Source: DATKUA01 sp965602675 (GTDB lineage Bacteria; Acidobacteriota; DATKUA01). From it: DNA of 64,000 nt. The position numbers and the translations under genes are program-made. The stretch covers positions 1 through 64,000 of the forward strand of contig CBFCZO010000001.1 of assembly GCA_965602675.1 (NCBI GenBank), given 5' to 3'. Shown here piece by piece: positions 42,212-51,168 of the stretch. The notes beneath the pieces are model-generated. The model did no database searches. It was not told the origin of the DNA and saw only the letters and a program-made list of their open reading frames with translations. Positions within the stretch are counted from its first letter, which is position 1. Every line of letters begins with the position of its first letter.

Positions 42212-43807
42212 GTGGAATTCCGCCGCCGGGCCGCCCTTGCCGGGGCCGCAATCATCAGCGGATTATTATCGGTCTTGCTTTACGCTCCCTACAGTGTTTG
42301 GCCGTTGGGATGGCTGTGCCTCGCGCCGCTGCTGTGGGCAATTGCATCGGCCAGGACCACACTTGGAGCGGTGTTCCTCGGGTTGACCAACGGGCTGGTG
42401 TTCCGCCTGCTTTCCATTCCCTGGGTGACCCACTCGATGATGGTGCACGGGCACATGCCCCTTCCGGCAGCGCTTGGCTCCTTGCTGTTGCTCTCACTTT
42501 ATCTCTCGCTCTATCCGGCTACCTTGGCGTTCCTGCTGCGCAGCCCGCTGAGGCGCTATGGTCCGGTCGCCCTGTTGTTGGCGCCGTTCCTATGGGTCAG
42601 CGGCGAGCTGCTGCAGACATACCTGATCACGGGATTCCCCTGGAACCTGCTCGGCTACAGCCAGGTCGGCTTCCTGCACGCCATTCAGATCGCCGATGCC
42701 ACCGGCGTCTACGGCGTCTCGTTTCTCCTCGTTGCTTTCAACGCCGCGCTGGTTTTCCTGTTGCTGCGTTGGCGGGAAATCGTAAAGCGCGAAGTCTGGC
42801 AGCCACTGGCGCTGACTGCAGCATTGGTGCTTGCGGTTTTCGTCTATGGTTTTGTGAAGACCGGTGACGAAAGCGTCGATGGCGAGCCGTTCGATTTCGT
42901 GATGCTGCAGGACGACCTCACCAACGCCGAACGGCCGCGCAGCGCCTCACGGGAAGGCAATGAGTTGTTCATCGATTACTTCGGCCGCACGATCGACGCC
43001 GCCCGCACCGGCGCAGATGTAATCATCTGGGCAGAGGGCACGATGGTCTTCCTCGACATGAACGAAGAGAGTTTCAGGCCCTGGGATTACGAACTCGACA
43101 TCTACGCGCTCTCCCGCGATGAGGATTTCTGGCTGCTGATGGGCAGCAACGATTACTTCGAGGAGGGTGCAAAGCTTCACAACTCGGCCGTCACCGTCAG
43201 CCCCTTCAACGAGGACAAGCCCTCCGGCCGCTACGACAAAGTTCACCTGACGCCCTTCGGCGAGTACGTGCCCTACCAGTTTATTTTCGGCTGGGTGCCG
43301 CAGATGATCCCGGAGATCTCGGATTTCGACCCAGGTGAAGAGATCAGGCCGATCCCCCTGCGCGACGGGCTCGTCGGCGTGCCGATCTGCTACGAGATTA
43401 TTTTTCCCGACCTTGTGCGTCGCTTTGTCGCCAAAGGCGCCGGCCTGCTGGTGACAATCAGTAACGACGCCTGGTTCGGCCGATCGTCCGCCAACGACCA
43501 GCACTTCGACCACGGTATTCTGCGAGCCGTCGAAAACCGCCGCTGGATGCTGCGCTGCGCCGCCACCGGCGTGAGCGGCATCGTCGCTCCCAACGGACGC
43601 GTTCTGCAGCGAACCCCCATCTACGAGCGCGCGGAGATCAAGGGAACGGTGGCGATGCGCACCGGGAAAACGCTCTATGCCGCATACGGCGATATCTTCT
43701 CGTATGTTTGCTTCCTTTTCAGCGCGTCGATTCTGACCTCCTTGCGTTATAATAGGGATTCGCGCGCCGGAAGAGACACGCGCAATGCAACAGGGAGCAA
43801 GCGATGA
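42212..43807 (+). CDS. lnt: Apolipoprotein N-acyltransferase
   Basis: This 531-residue enzyme adds the third acyl chain to the N-terminal cysteine of lipoproteins in the inner membrane. An N-terminal region with about 6-7 helices precedes a periplasmic nitrilase-like domain. The catalytic Glu-Lys-Cys triad is recognisable in IIWAEGTM (Glu ~273), KVHLTPFGEYVP (Lys ~341) and VPICYEIIFPD (Cys ~393). The nitrilase domain also has the later NDAWFG motif. The start is GTG at 42212, two bases after the SPOR gene stop. Its stop overlaps the prfB start (ATG within 43804-43807), so translation is coupled. It agrees with a diderm host. The lipobox protein at 11173-13176 is a plausible substrate. Confidence 0.95.
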   Translation: MEFRRRAALAGAAIISGLLSVLLYAPYSVWPLGWLCLAPLLWAIASARTTLGAVFLGLTNGLVFRLLSIPWVTHSMMVHGHMPLPAALGSLLLLSLYLSLYPATLAFLLRSPLRRYGPVALLLAPFLWVSGELLQTYLITGFPWNLLGYSQVGFLHAIQIADATGVYGVSFLLVAFNAALVFLLLRWREIVKREVWQPLALTAALVLAVFVYGFVKTGDESVDGEPFDFVMLQDDLTNAERPRSASREGNELFIDYFGRTIDAARTGADVIIWAEGTMVFLDMNEESFRPWDYELDIYALSRDEDFWLLMGSNDYFEEGAKLHNSAVTVSPFNEDKPSGRYDKVHLTPFGEYVPYQFIFGWVPQMIPEISDFDPGEEIRPIPLRDGLVGVPICYEIIFPDLVRRFVAKGAGLLVTISNDAWFGRSSANDQHFDHGILRAVENRRWMLRCAATGVSGIVAPNGRVLQRTPIYERAEIKGTVAMRTGKTLYAAYGDIFSYVCFLFSASILTSLRYNRDSRAGRDTRNATGSKR

Positions 43808-44911
43808 ACGAAGAACTATTACAGCGCTGGGAAGAAATCAGGGAACGCTATTCCACCTTGCGAGGTTATCTTTGACCTCGAAGGTCACCGCGAGAAAATA
43901 AAAGAGCTCGACAACGAAATCTCAAAGCCGAATTTCTGGGACGATCAGGAGCGGGCGCAGCGCATCCAGCAGGAGCGTAGCCGCCACCAGTCGGTCGTTG
44001 ACGGTGCAGAAGCGCTGATCGGTGTCGCCGAGGAGGTCGAGACGCTGCTCGAGCTGTCCGAGGAGGGCGAGGAAGTCGAGGGCGATTTCTCTGCCTCGCT
44101 GGACAGGCTGGAGCAGAGCGTTTCCGAACGCGAGATGATGATGATGCTCTCGGGCGAAGACGATCCCCGCGGCGCCATCCTTACCATCCATCCGGGCGCC
44201 GGCGGCACCGAGAGCCAGGATTGGGCGGAGATGCTGCTGCGCCTCTACCTGCGCTGGTGCGAGAGGCGCGGCTACCATAAGGAGATCGTCGAGTACCAGG
44301 CGGGCGAGGAAGCGGGGCTGAAGAGTGCCACAGTAACCGTCGAGGGCGACTTTGCCTACGGCTATCTCAAGGCCGAGAGCGGCGTCCACAGGCTGGTGAG
44401 GATCTCGCCGTTCGACGCCAACAAGCGCCGCCACACCTCATTCGCCTCCGTCTTTGTTGTCCCTGAGATCGAGGACGACATTGAGGTCGAGATCGATGAG
44501 AACGACCTGCGGATCGATACCTACCGCTCCTCCGGCGCCGGCGGCCAGCACGTCAATGTCACCGACTCCGCAGTGCGGATTACTCACATCCCGACCGGTG
44601 TCGTCGTCACCTGCCAGAACGAGCGCAGCCAGCACAAGAATCGCGCTACGGCGATGAAAATCCTGCGAGCGCGTCTCTACGAGCGCGCCCGCAGAGAGCA
44701 AGAAGAGAGGCAGGCGGCTCTGCACGGCAGCAAAAAAGAGATTGCCTGGGGCAGCCAGATCCGCTCCTACGTGCTGCATCCTTACAGGATGATCAAGGAC
44801 CACCGAACAAGTGTTGAGGTCGGCGACGTCGACCGCGTGCTTGACGGCGATCTCGACGAGTTCATCGAGGCCGAACTGCTGCGCAGGTCGAAGGACAACA
44901 ATACTTCCTGA
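43804..44911 (+). CDS. prfB: Peptide chain release factor 2, with programmed +1 frameshift
   Basis: RF2 recognises UGA and UAA stop codons and triggers release of the finished peptide. The first 23 codons run from the ATG at 43804 to CTT at 43870-43872, followed by an in-frame TGA. Shifting +1 at this point joins DLEGHREKIKELDNE and the rest of the protein (368 residues in all). The continuing frame contains the SPF stop-codon-recognition motif (RISPFDANKRRHTS) and the GGQ catalytic motif (GAGGQHVNVTDSAVRI). CTTTGAC with an upstream GAGGT is the hallmark of prfB autoregulation: low RF2 promotes frameshifting. Its ATG overlaps the lnt stop. The only other reading would be a broken gene, which I reject. 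Confidence 0.96.
43862..43876 (+). promoter_or_regulatory. prfB programmed +1 frameshift site
   Basis: GAGGTTATCTTTGAC: a Shine-Dalgarno-like GAGGT lies three bases before the CTT TGA slippery stop codon, matching the geometry of the E. coli site (AGGGGG TAT CTT TGA C). Here the purine stretch is shorter, so the anti-SD pairing should be weaker. Confidence 0.93.
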
Positions 44912-44934
44912 GCACCGGCAGACTGTTTCCGAAA

Positions 44935-45375
44935 ATGGAGAATGAACTTAACGATCACAGGCCGGCGGACATCCTCAGGCGACGTTCTGAACTGTTGGAA
45001 GAGAAGCTGCGCGTGTTGCAGAGCCGCGAGCAACAGGCGACCGACCTGCTGCGCAAGGAGGGTATCAAGGCCGAGCGTACAGGCTGGATACTTCTCGGCA
45101 ACCTGATGATCCTTGCGGTCTGTGCGGTTGTCCTGCTTCGCGGGCTCGCGGGTAGAATGCTGGGCTGGATTTCGATGGCAATCCTGCTGGTCCTGCTTGC
45201 CGCCACTCTTTTACTTTTAATTTTTAGTCGAGCCGGGGCAAGGGGAGCACACCACCGGCTGCACATGCTGCAGAGAGAGATGGCCGAAACTGAGAGCGCT
45301 CTGGCCGCGATGCGCGGCGGCGATGCAGCACCCGCCCCTGATCATCCCCTCGGCCGCGACACCCCCCCTGTTTGA
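44935..45375 (+). CDS. Small membrane protein with coiled coil, unknown function
   Basis: The 146-residue protein begins with a charged helix predicted to be coiled coil (about 10-45: RRSELLEEKLRVLQSREQ). Two closely spaced hydrophobic helices follow (about 50-70 and 75-97), then a second charged helical stretch (HHRLHMLQREMAETESAL) and a disordered Pro/Asp-rich tail. No family is recognised. The start is an ATG with weak upstream purines. It lies 23 bases after prfB and 52 before the ABC-F gene, all on the same strand, so it is probably in one transcript with prfB. No homology-based function can be offered. Confidence 0.55.
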   Translation: MENELNDHRPADILRRRSELLEEKLRVLQSREQQATDLLRKEGIKAERTGWILLGNLMILAVCAVVLLRGLAGRMLGWISMAILLVLLAATLLLLIFSRAGARGAHHRLHMLQREMAETESALAAMRGGDAAPAPDHPLGRDTPPV

Positions 45376-45427
45376 GTTTGACAGTCCCGCCTCCTGAGTG
45401 TATATCACCCCTCCCGGAGTATCGTTG

Positions 45428-47425
45428 ATGATCAGTCTGAACGGCATAAGCAAGAGTTACGGCAGCAAGGAACTGTTTGCCGACCTCAATTTCAGGATCG
45501 AAGCGGGCGACCGCATCGGCATGATTGGTCCCAACGGCGTCGGCAAAACCACGATCTCGCGCATCATCTCAGGAGATGAGGAAGCGGATCGCGGAGAGGT
45601 CAGCCGCCCGCGCGGCTGTCGTATCGGTTATCTCTCGCAGGATGTCAAAACATTCCGGGATCAGCGGCTTACCGATTTTATCACCGGGGGCAGGCCGGAT
45701 CTGGTTGATGCCCACCGTGAGCTCGAGCGGCTCGAGTGTCTTGTGACCGAGCACCATGACCAGGAAACGCAGCTAGAATACGCCCATGCGCTCGACCGTT
45801 TTCAGCAGCTCGGCGGCTACAGCGCTGAGGCCGAAGCGGCGCGCATCCTCTCGGGTCTGGGATTCAGGGAGGGGGACTACGGGCGCATGCTGCATACCTT
45901 CAGCGGTGGCTGGATCATGCGCGCGGCGCTAGCGCGGCTGTTGTTCCAAAAGCCGGACCTCCTGATCCTCGACGAGCCGACCAACCACCTCGACCTGCCC
46001 GCCCTCGCCTGGCTGGAGGGTTTCCTTACAACCTGGGGCGGAGCCTACCTTGTGATCTCCCATGACCGCACGTTCCTCAACACAATGGTCGACCGTATTA
46101 TCGAGTTGGAGGGCGGCGGGCTGAACGAGTACCCCGGCGGCTACGACGACTACGTCGAGCTCAAGGAGCGGCAGCTTCAGCTGCTGGAGGCGAAGCGCAA
46201 GAACCAGGAGCAACGCATCACTCAGGTGCAGCGTTTCATCGATAAGTACCGCGCTCAGAAGATGCGCGCCCGCCAGGCGGGCAGCCGCAAGAAAATGCTT
46301 GAGTTGCTTGAGAAGGAAAAGGTCGACATCCCCTCGCGCCCCAAGCGCGTGCACTTCTCCTTTCCGCAACCAGAACGCAGCGGCACGCCGGCGCTCGCAT
46401 TGCATGGCATCGCCAAGGCCTACGGCGAGATTGAAGTCTACCGCGGCATGGAGTTCACCGTAGCGCGAGGCGATCGCGTCGCGCTGGTCGGCCCCAACGG
46501 GGCGGGCAAATCGACGCTGCTGAAGATCGCTGCAGGAGTGCTGAAGCACGACGCCGGGACCCGCAAGCTGGGACATAATGTAAAGGTTCATTACTATGCC
46601 CAGCACCAGCTCGAATCGCTCGATCCCAGCCGCACCCCCCTTCAGGAGATGATGGCCTTGCCGGATTGGGACAAAATCTCCTGGCTGCGCTCGCTGCTCG
46701 GCGCTTTGCTCCTCGGCCCCAAGGAAATCGAGACGCGAATCGCCGACCTCAGCGGCGGTGAGAAGGCCAAGCTGGCGCTCGCCAAGATGCTGGTCAATCC
46801 GGCTAACGTGATCCTGCTCGACGAGCCGACCAACCACCTCGATCCGCAGGCGCGGGAGGTGCTCGAGGACGCGCTGGCCGCGTTCGGCGGCTCGCTCGTC
46901 TTCATCTCTCACGACCGCACGTTCATCAACCGCATCGCCAACCGCGTGGTTGAGGTTGTTGCCGGCCGGCTGTCGAATAATATCGGCAACTACGATGACT
47001 ACATCTTCGCCGCAGAGAAACGTGGCACTACGGCTGCTGCGACTGTCGTATCAACTTCTACTCCTGCCCAGATCGCCGGACCGACCACCAAGGCAGCGGA
47101 GCGGAAAGCGAACGCCGAGAGCACAGAGGATCGCAAGCAACGGAAGCGACGTGAGGCGCAGTTACGCACCGAGAAAAAACAGGCTACCGGTAAGCTGCGG
47201 AAAGAAATCAAATCCTGCGAGGAGAAGATCGCTGCCACCGAGAAGAAGCTCGACGAAATCCATTTGGCCTTTGCCGATCCCGCCACCTCCCGCGAGAAGA
47301 TTGCGGAGCTGGGCCGGGAGGAAAAGGCTGTCAAAGCCTTTCTCGAAGATCTCTACCGCCAATGGGAGTCCATTTCCACTGAGTTGGAGGAGGTGGAGCG
47401 GCGCTTCGCTCAGAATGGCGACTAG
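45428..47425 (+). CDS. ABC-F family ATPase
   Basis: The ~665-residue cytoplasmic protein has two ABC ATPase domains and no membrane domain. Walker A motifs are GPNGVGKT and GPNGAGKS, the signatures are FSGGW in the first copy and LSGGEKAK in the second, and Walker B reads LDEPTNHLD in both. The linker between the domains (about 235-320) is rich in Lys/Gln/Arg as in ABC-F proteins that sit in the ribosomal E site (Uup, YheS, EttA-like). The C-terminal ~100 residues are a charged coiled coil (EKKQATGKLRKEIKSCEEKI in part), as in Uup. It is a translation or ribosome-associated factor, fitting its place after prfB. The ATG at 45428 is preferred over an in-frame GTG at 45398, which lacks a ribosome binding site. 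Confidence 0.93.
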   Translation: MISLNGISKSYGSKELFADLNFRIEAGDRIGMIGPNGVGKTTISRIISGDEEADRGEVSRPRGCRIGYLSQDVKTFRDQRLTDFITGGRPDLVDAHRELERLECLVTEHHDQETQLEYAHALDRFQQLGGYSAEAEAARILSGLGFREGDYGRMLHTFSGGWIMRAALARLLFQKPDLLILDEPTNHLDLPALAWLEGFLTTWGGAYLVISHDRTFLNTMVDRIIELEGGGLNEYPGGYDDYVELKERQLQLLEAKRKNQEQRITQVQRFIDKYRAQKMRARQAGSRKKMLELLEKEKVDIPSRPKRVHFSFPQPERSGTPALALHGIAKAYGEIEVYRGMEFTVARGDRVALVGPNGAGKSTLLKIAAGVLKHDAGTRKLGHNVKVHYYAQHQLESLDPSRTPLQEMMALPDWDKISWLRSLLGALLLGPKEIETRIADLSGGEKAKLALAKMLVNPANVILLDEPTNHLDPQAREVLEDALAAFGGSLVFISHDRTFINRIANRVVEVVAGRLSNNIGNYDDYIFAAEKRGTTAAATVVSTSTPAQIAGPTTKAAERKANAESTEDRKQRKRREAQLRTEKKQATGKLRKEIKSCEEKIAATEKKLDEIHLAFADPATSREKIAELGREEKAVKAFLEDLYRQWESISTELEEVERRFAQNGD

Positions 47426-47491
47426 CTACGTCTCCGGAGTTTTGGTTGTCGCGGTGCCGTCCTGCGGTTGAGTATTGAGATCTCCTCTATA

Positions 47492-47520
47492 TTGACAGGT
47501 CCCCACTGCGCGCGTATAAA
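47492..47520 (+). promoter_or_regulatory. Near-consensus sigma-70 promoter for secreted unknown gene
   Basis: TTGACA (47492-47497) and TATAAA (47515-47520) have the ideal 17-base spacer. The leader to the ATG at 47598 is about 70 bases. This is one of the best promoter matches in the window. Confidence 0.65.
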
Positions 47521-47597
47521 TTAGTACACGTCTTTACGGGAAATTATAAATGATCCCGTTATAAAGCCTGTGAGTTAATTTTCTGCAGGGGGATACT

Positions 47598-49040
47598 ATG
47601 AGTAGAACAACGCTGGTGTTTGTCTGCCTGGTCGCAGCATTGTTTTCTTCATCTGTGACCGGACAGGAGATGATCTACGACCAACCATTCCAGATCGATT
47701 ACGACAATCCCAACAAATATAACCTTGATCCTGTGATCACATTCAATGGAACCGATCATGCCGTTTTCTATGCCTTTCAAGGCCCGACTGACAAGGATAT
47801 GCAACTTTATTTCCGTCGGCTGGACCGTGACGGCATACCCTCGAGTCCACAGGAAATGGTTATCGCTGATGAGGGCCGCGACTGGCCTATAGTGGCCTGC
47901 TCCGATGGTAAGGAGGCGTTCCTTGTCGCTGTTACAAACTTGCAGCAACAGAAGATTTGCGTCCTACGGGTCGCCAGAGATGGTTCGTTGATCAGGAGGG
48001 TGGATTTCGACGAACCGATAGAATACTGGATGCACGGTCCGCACGCCGGTGTTTTCAACGGCACGTTTATGCAAGTTGTCGGGGACAAATTCGTCTTGGG
48101 TTTCACCGACAGACGGCCTACCTACGAGCAACAGCGAGCGATGATAGTTGTCGGCCCGAAGACGCTAAAGGGCGCATGCGAACTCACCGAGTTGCCCAAA
48201 GGCGATTTGAAGAACAACCCGCTTATCGGCATGACTTACGATACTGAGGGATTTATCGCCATGGTCGGACAGCGGGACAAGTCGGATGGCTACGCCTTCG
48301 AGAAAGTCTTGCTGGTCAGGATCTCGTTCGACGGTAAGGTTGTCGGCGAGCCTTACGGACTTGAGGATCCTATCCCCTCGTCGATATTCATGGGGGGCCC
48401 GGTCTTCTTCGGCAAGGGTTTCATGATTTTCTACTCGGAACACGTTGATTACGTTTACACACATAGTTCCCTCGTCTTTGATGCCGAAGGGAAAACCATC
48501 TACGGGCCAACCGACCTGGGGTGGGCTTCAATATGGTTCACCTGGTCCTGGCCGATCTGGAACGGCGACAACGTGGCCTGCTTGCTCAACCCGGGCCCCA
48601 AGATGCGGTTGTTGATGTTTTCGGACCGGGGGACCTTCCTCTGCGAACCGATATATTACGCTGATGTAAAATACATTCCCGGCTTCCGGCCCGTTGAGGC
48701 CTTCACTGGCACGGCCACAACGATAGCATTCGCAGGCAGAAGGAAAGGCGAGAGTTTTCGCCACGTCCATGTCAACCAAGTCTCCCTGCCGCCGTCGGTG
48801 AAGAAACCGAAAATTGTCTATTTCGATTCAGGCGCGGAGTATCTCGGCAACCGCAGGGCTCTCGTCTGGTCGGCCACCGGCTGCGAACTGCTGCGCATTA
48901 CCGGCAAGGGGGTAAAGCTGACAACCCTCCCACCCGTCGGCTGCGAGATAGTAAAAATCAAGGGCTCAAAATTGAAGCTTAAAATCACCGCAAGGGGACC
49001 TGGCGGAAAGGCGGTTAAGCGAATCACGCTAAAGCCTTGA
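47598..49040 (+). CDS. Secreted protein of unknown function, possible beta-propeller
   Basis: The 480-residue protein has a clear signal peptide (cleavage after about residue 22, SVTGQ). The mature region (about 30-400) is a run of beta strands with recurring LxFRRLDRDG / LRVARDG / LVRISFDGK patterns, as in blade-like repeats. About 80 C-terminal residues could be a separate small domain (KIVYFDSGAEYL ... VKRITLKP). No catalytic motif, cysteine cluster or membrane anchor is visible. It has its own near-consensus promoter and GGGGG before the ATG. It sits alone upstream of the tandem serine hydrolases but has a separate promoter. I do not recognise the family. Confidence 0.65.
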   Translation: MSRTTLVFVCLVAALFSSSVTGQEMIYDQPFQIDYDNPNKYNLDPVITFNGTDHAVFYAFQGPTDKDMQLYFRRLDRDGIPSSPQEMVIADEGRDWPIVACSDGKEAFLVAVTNLQQQKICVLRVARDGSLIRRVDFDEPIEYWMHGPHAGVFNGTFMQVVGDKFVLGFTDRRPTYEQQRAMIVVGPKTLKGACELTELPKGDLKNNPLIGMTYDTEGFIAMVGQRDKSDGYAFEKVLLVRISFDGKVVGEPYGLEDPIPSSIFMGGPVFFGKGFMIFYSEHVDYVYTHSSLVFDAEGKTIYGPTDLGWASIWFTWSWPIWNGDNVACLLNPGPKMRLLMFSDRGTFLCEPIYYADVKYIPGFRPVEAFTGTATTIAFAGRRKGESFRHVHVNQVSLPPSVKKPKIVYFDSGAEYLGNRRALVWSATGCELLRITGKGVKLTTLPPVGCEIVKIKGSKLKLKITARGPGGKAVKRITLKP

Positions 49041-49181
49041 TGAATGCTGATAGCGGAGTGCTGGGCTACCCGATTTCACAAAGCGAAACGGTCGAATTTG
49101 TATAGCTTCTCCTTACGGATTCTTTGGCTTGTATTTTGCACTGATGAATAGGTTGTTTCTGTACCTGCGGGAAGCATGCCA

Positions 49182-49190
49182 TGCTAGAAT
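49182..49190 (+). promoter_or_regulatory. Possible extended -10 before first serine hydrolase gene
   Basis: TGCTAGAAT (TGn plus TAGAAT) lies in the 254-base gap between 49040 and 49295. No good -35 is seen. The rest of the gap holds nothing else that I can identify. Confidence 0.3.
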
Positions 49191-49294
49191 CACGGCATCT
49201 TCGATATGGTTTTTTCAGACAAGACGGACCTATCGGCCGTTAAGGGGCGGCGGAGTGTTCCAAAATCTGCCACGCGAATCTTTCGGGGGGTAAT

Positions 49295-51076
49295 ATGCGA
49301 AATAGAATAGTTCCAATTCTCTACACCATAATTGTGCTTTTGGCTGCCGTTTCTGTCACAGCGCAGGAGAAAACGGCCGTTGATTCATTCGACGATTTCC
49401 CGGCATTCGTCGAAAAAGTTATGGCCGACTGGGATGTACCCGGCCTGGCCGTTGCGGTGATCAAGGACGGGGAGGTTATCTACAAACAGGGCTTTGGCTA
49501 CCGCGACGTCAAGAATCAGAAGCCGGTCACCACAAAAACCCTGTTTGCCATCGGCTCCTGTTCCAAGGCTTTCACTGTGATGGCGATGGGGATGCTCGTT
49601 GACGAGGGCAAGCTCGACCTGGACAAGCCGGTGATCGACTACCTCAACGATTTCAGATTGAAAGACGAATTCGCCACTTTGCACATGAAACCGCGCGACC
49701 TCGTGTGCCACGACTCCGGCCTGCCGCGCCACGATCTCTCATGGTACGGCTCTTCCGCCGGCCGCAACGAGCTTTACCAGCGCCTGCGCTACCTCGAGCC
49801 GAACGTCGATTTCCGCTCGCTCTGGCAATACAACAATTTCATGTTCCTCACCGCCGGAGTTCTGGTGGAGCGGATCACGGGACAGAAATGGGAGAATGTC
49901 GTTTCAGAACGCATCTTTAAACCGCTGGGTATGGATGGCAGCAATTTTTCGGTGGAGGATTCGAAAAAGGTCGAGGATTTCTCCCTTCCCTACGGCGAGA
50001 AAGACAAGGAGACGGTCGAGATCCCCTTCCGCAACATCGACGCCATCGGGCCTGCAGGCTCGATCAACTCCAACGTCGAGGAGATGAGCCGTTGGATCCT
50101 GCTGCATCTCAACAAGGGTAAGGTCGGCGAGGAGCAGCTGATCAACGAAGCGACGATCGCCCAAATGCATACGCCGCACATGGCCCTGCGCCAGGCTGCC
50201 CGCTACGCTGAAACACCGACTGCCTCTTACGGCCTCGGCTGGTTCATTCAGCCCTACCGCGGCCACCACATGATCCAGCACGGCGGCGGCATCGATGGCT
50301 TCATCTCGCTGGTCAGCTTCATGCCCTTCGACAATATCGGTGTGGTCGTGCTGACCAACAAATCCCCCAATCCGCTGGCGCCGTACATCACCTACAATGT
50401 CTACGATCGCCTGCTCGGTCTCGAGCCAGTCGATTGGAACGCCCGCGGGCTGGAGGATCGCAAGAAGGCTGAGGAAGCGGAGGAGAAGTCGGAGGCCGAA
50501 GCCGACTCCAAGCGCAAGGAAGGCACCAGCCCATCGCTTCCTTTGGAAGACTACGCGGGTAGCTACGAGTTCGCCGGCTACGGTAAGGTTTTGGTCGAGT
50601 TGGAAGGCGACCATCTCAATATCTCCTATAACGGCCTGAACGCCCCGCTCGAACACTATCATTTCGACATTTTCAATTTGAAAAGCGAGGATTTCGGCAA
50701 GCTCAGGGTTTGGTTCCATCTTGACGCTGACGGCGAGATCGGTTCGCTGTCGGTCTCCCTGGAACCCAGCGTTGAACGCATCGAGTTCGAGCGAGTTCCC
50801 GACGAGTCGCTCGCCGACGTAGAGATTCTCGAGAAATACGTCGGCGAGTACGATCTGATGGGCCAGACGATCGCGATCTCACTACGCGCAGACGGCGTGC
50901 TAACCGCTGATGTGCCCAGCCAGCCGACCTACGAACTCGTGCCCTACAAAGAAAACGAGTTCAAGCTGAAGGGAATCGAAGGCTACAGCGTGGAATTCAA
51001 GCTGGATGACGCCGGCAATGTCACCGCCGCCGCGATTCACCAGCCGAACGGGACATTCACGGCGGAGAAAAAGTAG
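49295..51076 (+). CDS. Secreted serine beta-lactamase-fold hydrolase with DUF3471-type tail (copy 1)
   Basis: This 593-residue exported enzyme has a signal peptide (to about residue 23, SVTAQ). Residues ~35-380 form the serine beta-lactamase/penicillin-binding fold of class C enzymes and esterases: SxxK at Ser88-Lys91 (GSCSKAF), YxN in QYNNFMFLT, and the third box HGGGIDGF. The C-terminal ~190 residues contain the DUF3471-like beta domain (PLEDYAGSYEFAGYGKVLVELE). A Glu/Lys/Ala-rich linker (EEAEEKSEAEADSKRKE) joins the two. Likely roles are hydrolysis of peptides, esters or cell-wall-derived substrates; beta-lactamase activity cannot be claimed from sequence. A paralogue follows 92 bases later. 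The ATG has GGGGGG about eight bases upstream. Confidence 0.9.
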   Translation: MRNRIVPILYTIIVLLAAVSVTAQEKTAVDSFDDFPAFVEKVMADWDVPGLAVAVIKDGEVIYKQGFGYRDVKNQKPVTTKTLFAIGSCSKAFTVMAMGMLVDEGKLDLDKPVIDYLNDFRLKDEFATLHMKPRDLVCHDSGLPRHDLSWYGSSAGRNELYQRLRYLEPNVDFRSLWQYNNFMFLTAGVLVERITGQKWENVVSERIFKPLGMDGSNFSVEDSKKVEDFSLPYGEKDKETVEIPFRNIDAIGPAGSINSNVEEMSRWILLHLNKGKVGEEQLINEATIAQMHTPHMALRQAARYAETPTASYGLGWFIQPYRGHHMIQHGGGIDGFISLVSFMPFDNIGVVVLTNKSPNPLAPYITYNVYDRLLGLEPVDWNARGLEDRKKAEEAEEKSEAEADSKRKEGTSPSLPLEDYAGSYEFAGYGKVLVELEGDHLNISYNGLNAPLEHYHFDIFNLKSEDFGKLRVWFHLDADGEIGSLSVSLEPSVERIEFERVPDESLADVEILEKYVGEYDLMGQTIAISLRADGVLTADVPSQPTYELVPYKENEFKLKGIEGYSVEFKLDDAGNVTAAAIHQPNGTFTAEKK

Positions 51077-51168
51077 GGGCTCAGCGCAATCACTGCCCGG
51101 TTCAGTATTATCGATGCAGGCGACCCTGATTGCTAAACAGGCCTCCGATCATGAAAAAGGAGGATGAA

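Noticed and set aside
43804..44911. Reading prfB as a broken gene because of the in-frame TGA at codon 24
   Set aside because: The CTTTGAC core and correct +1 continuation are the known programmed frameshift of RF2.
45929..46912. A 327-codon antisense frame inside the ABC-F gene
   Set aside because: The ABC-F motifs on the plus strand explain the sequence; the antisense frame is a GC-bias shadow.
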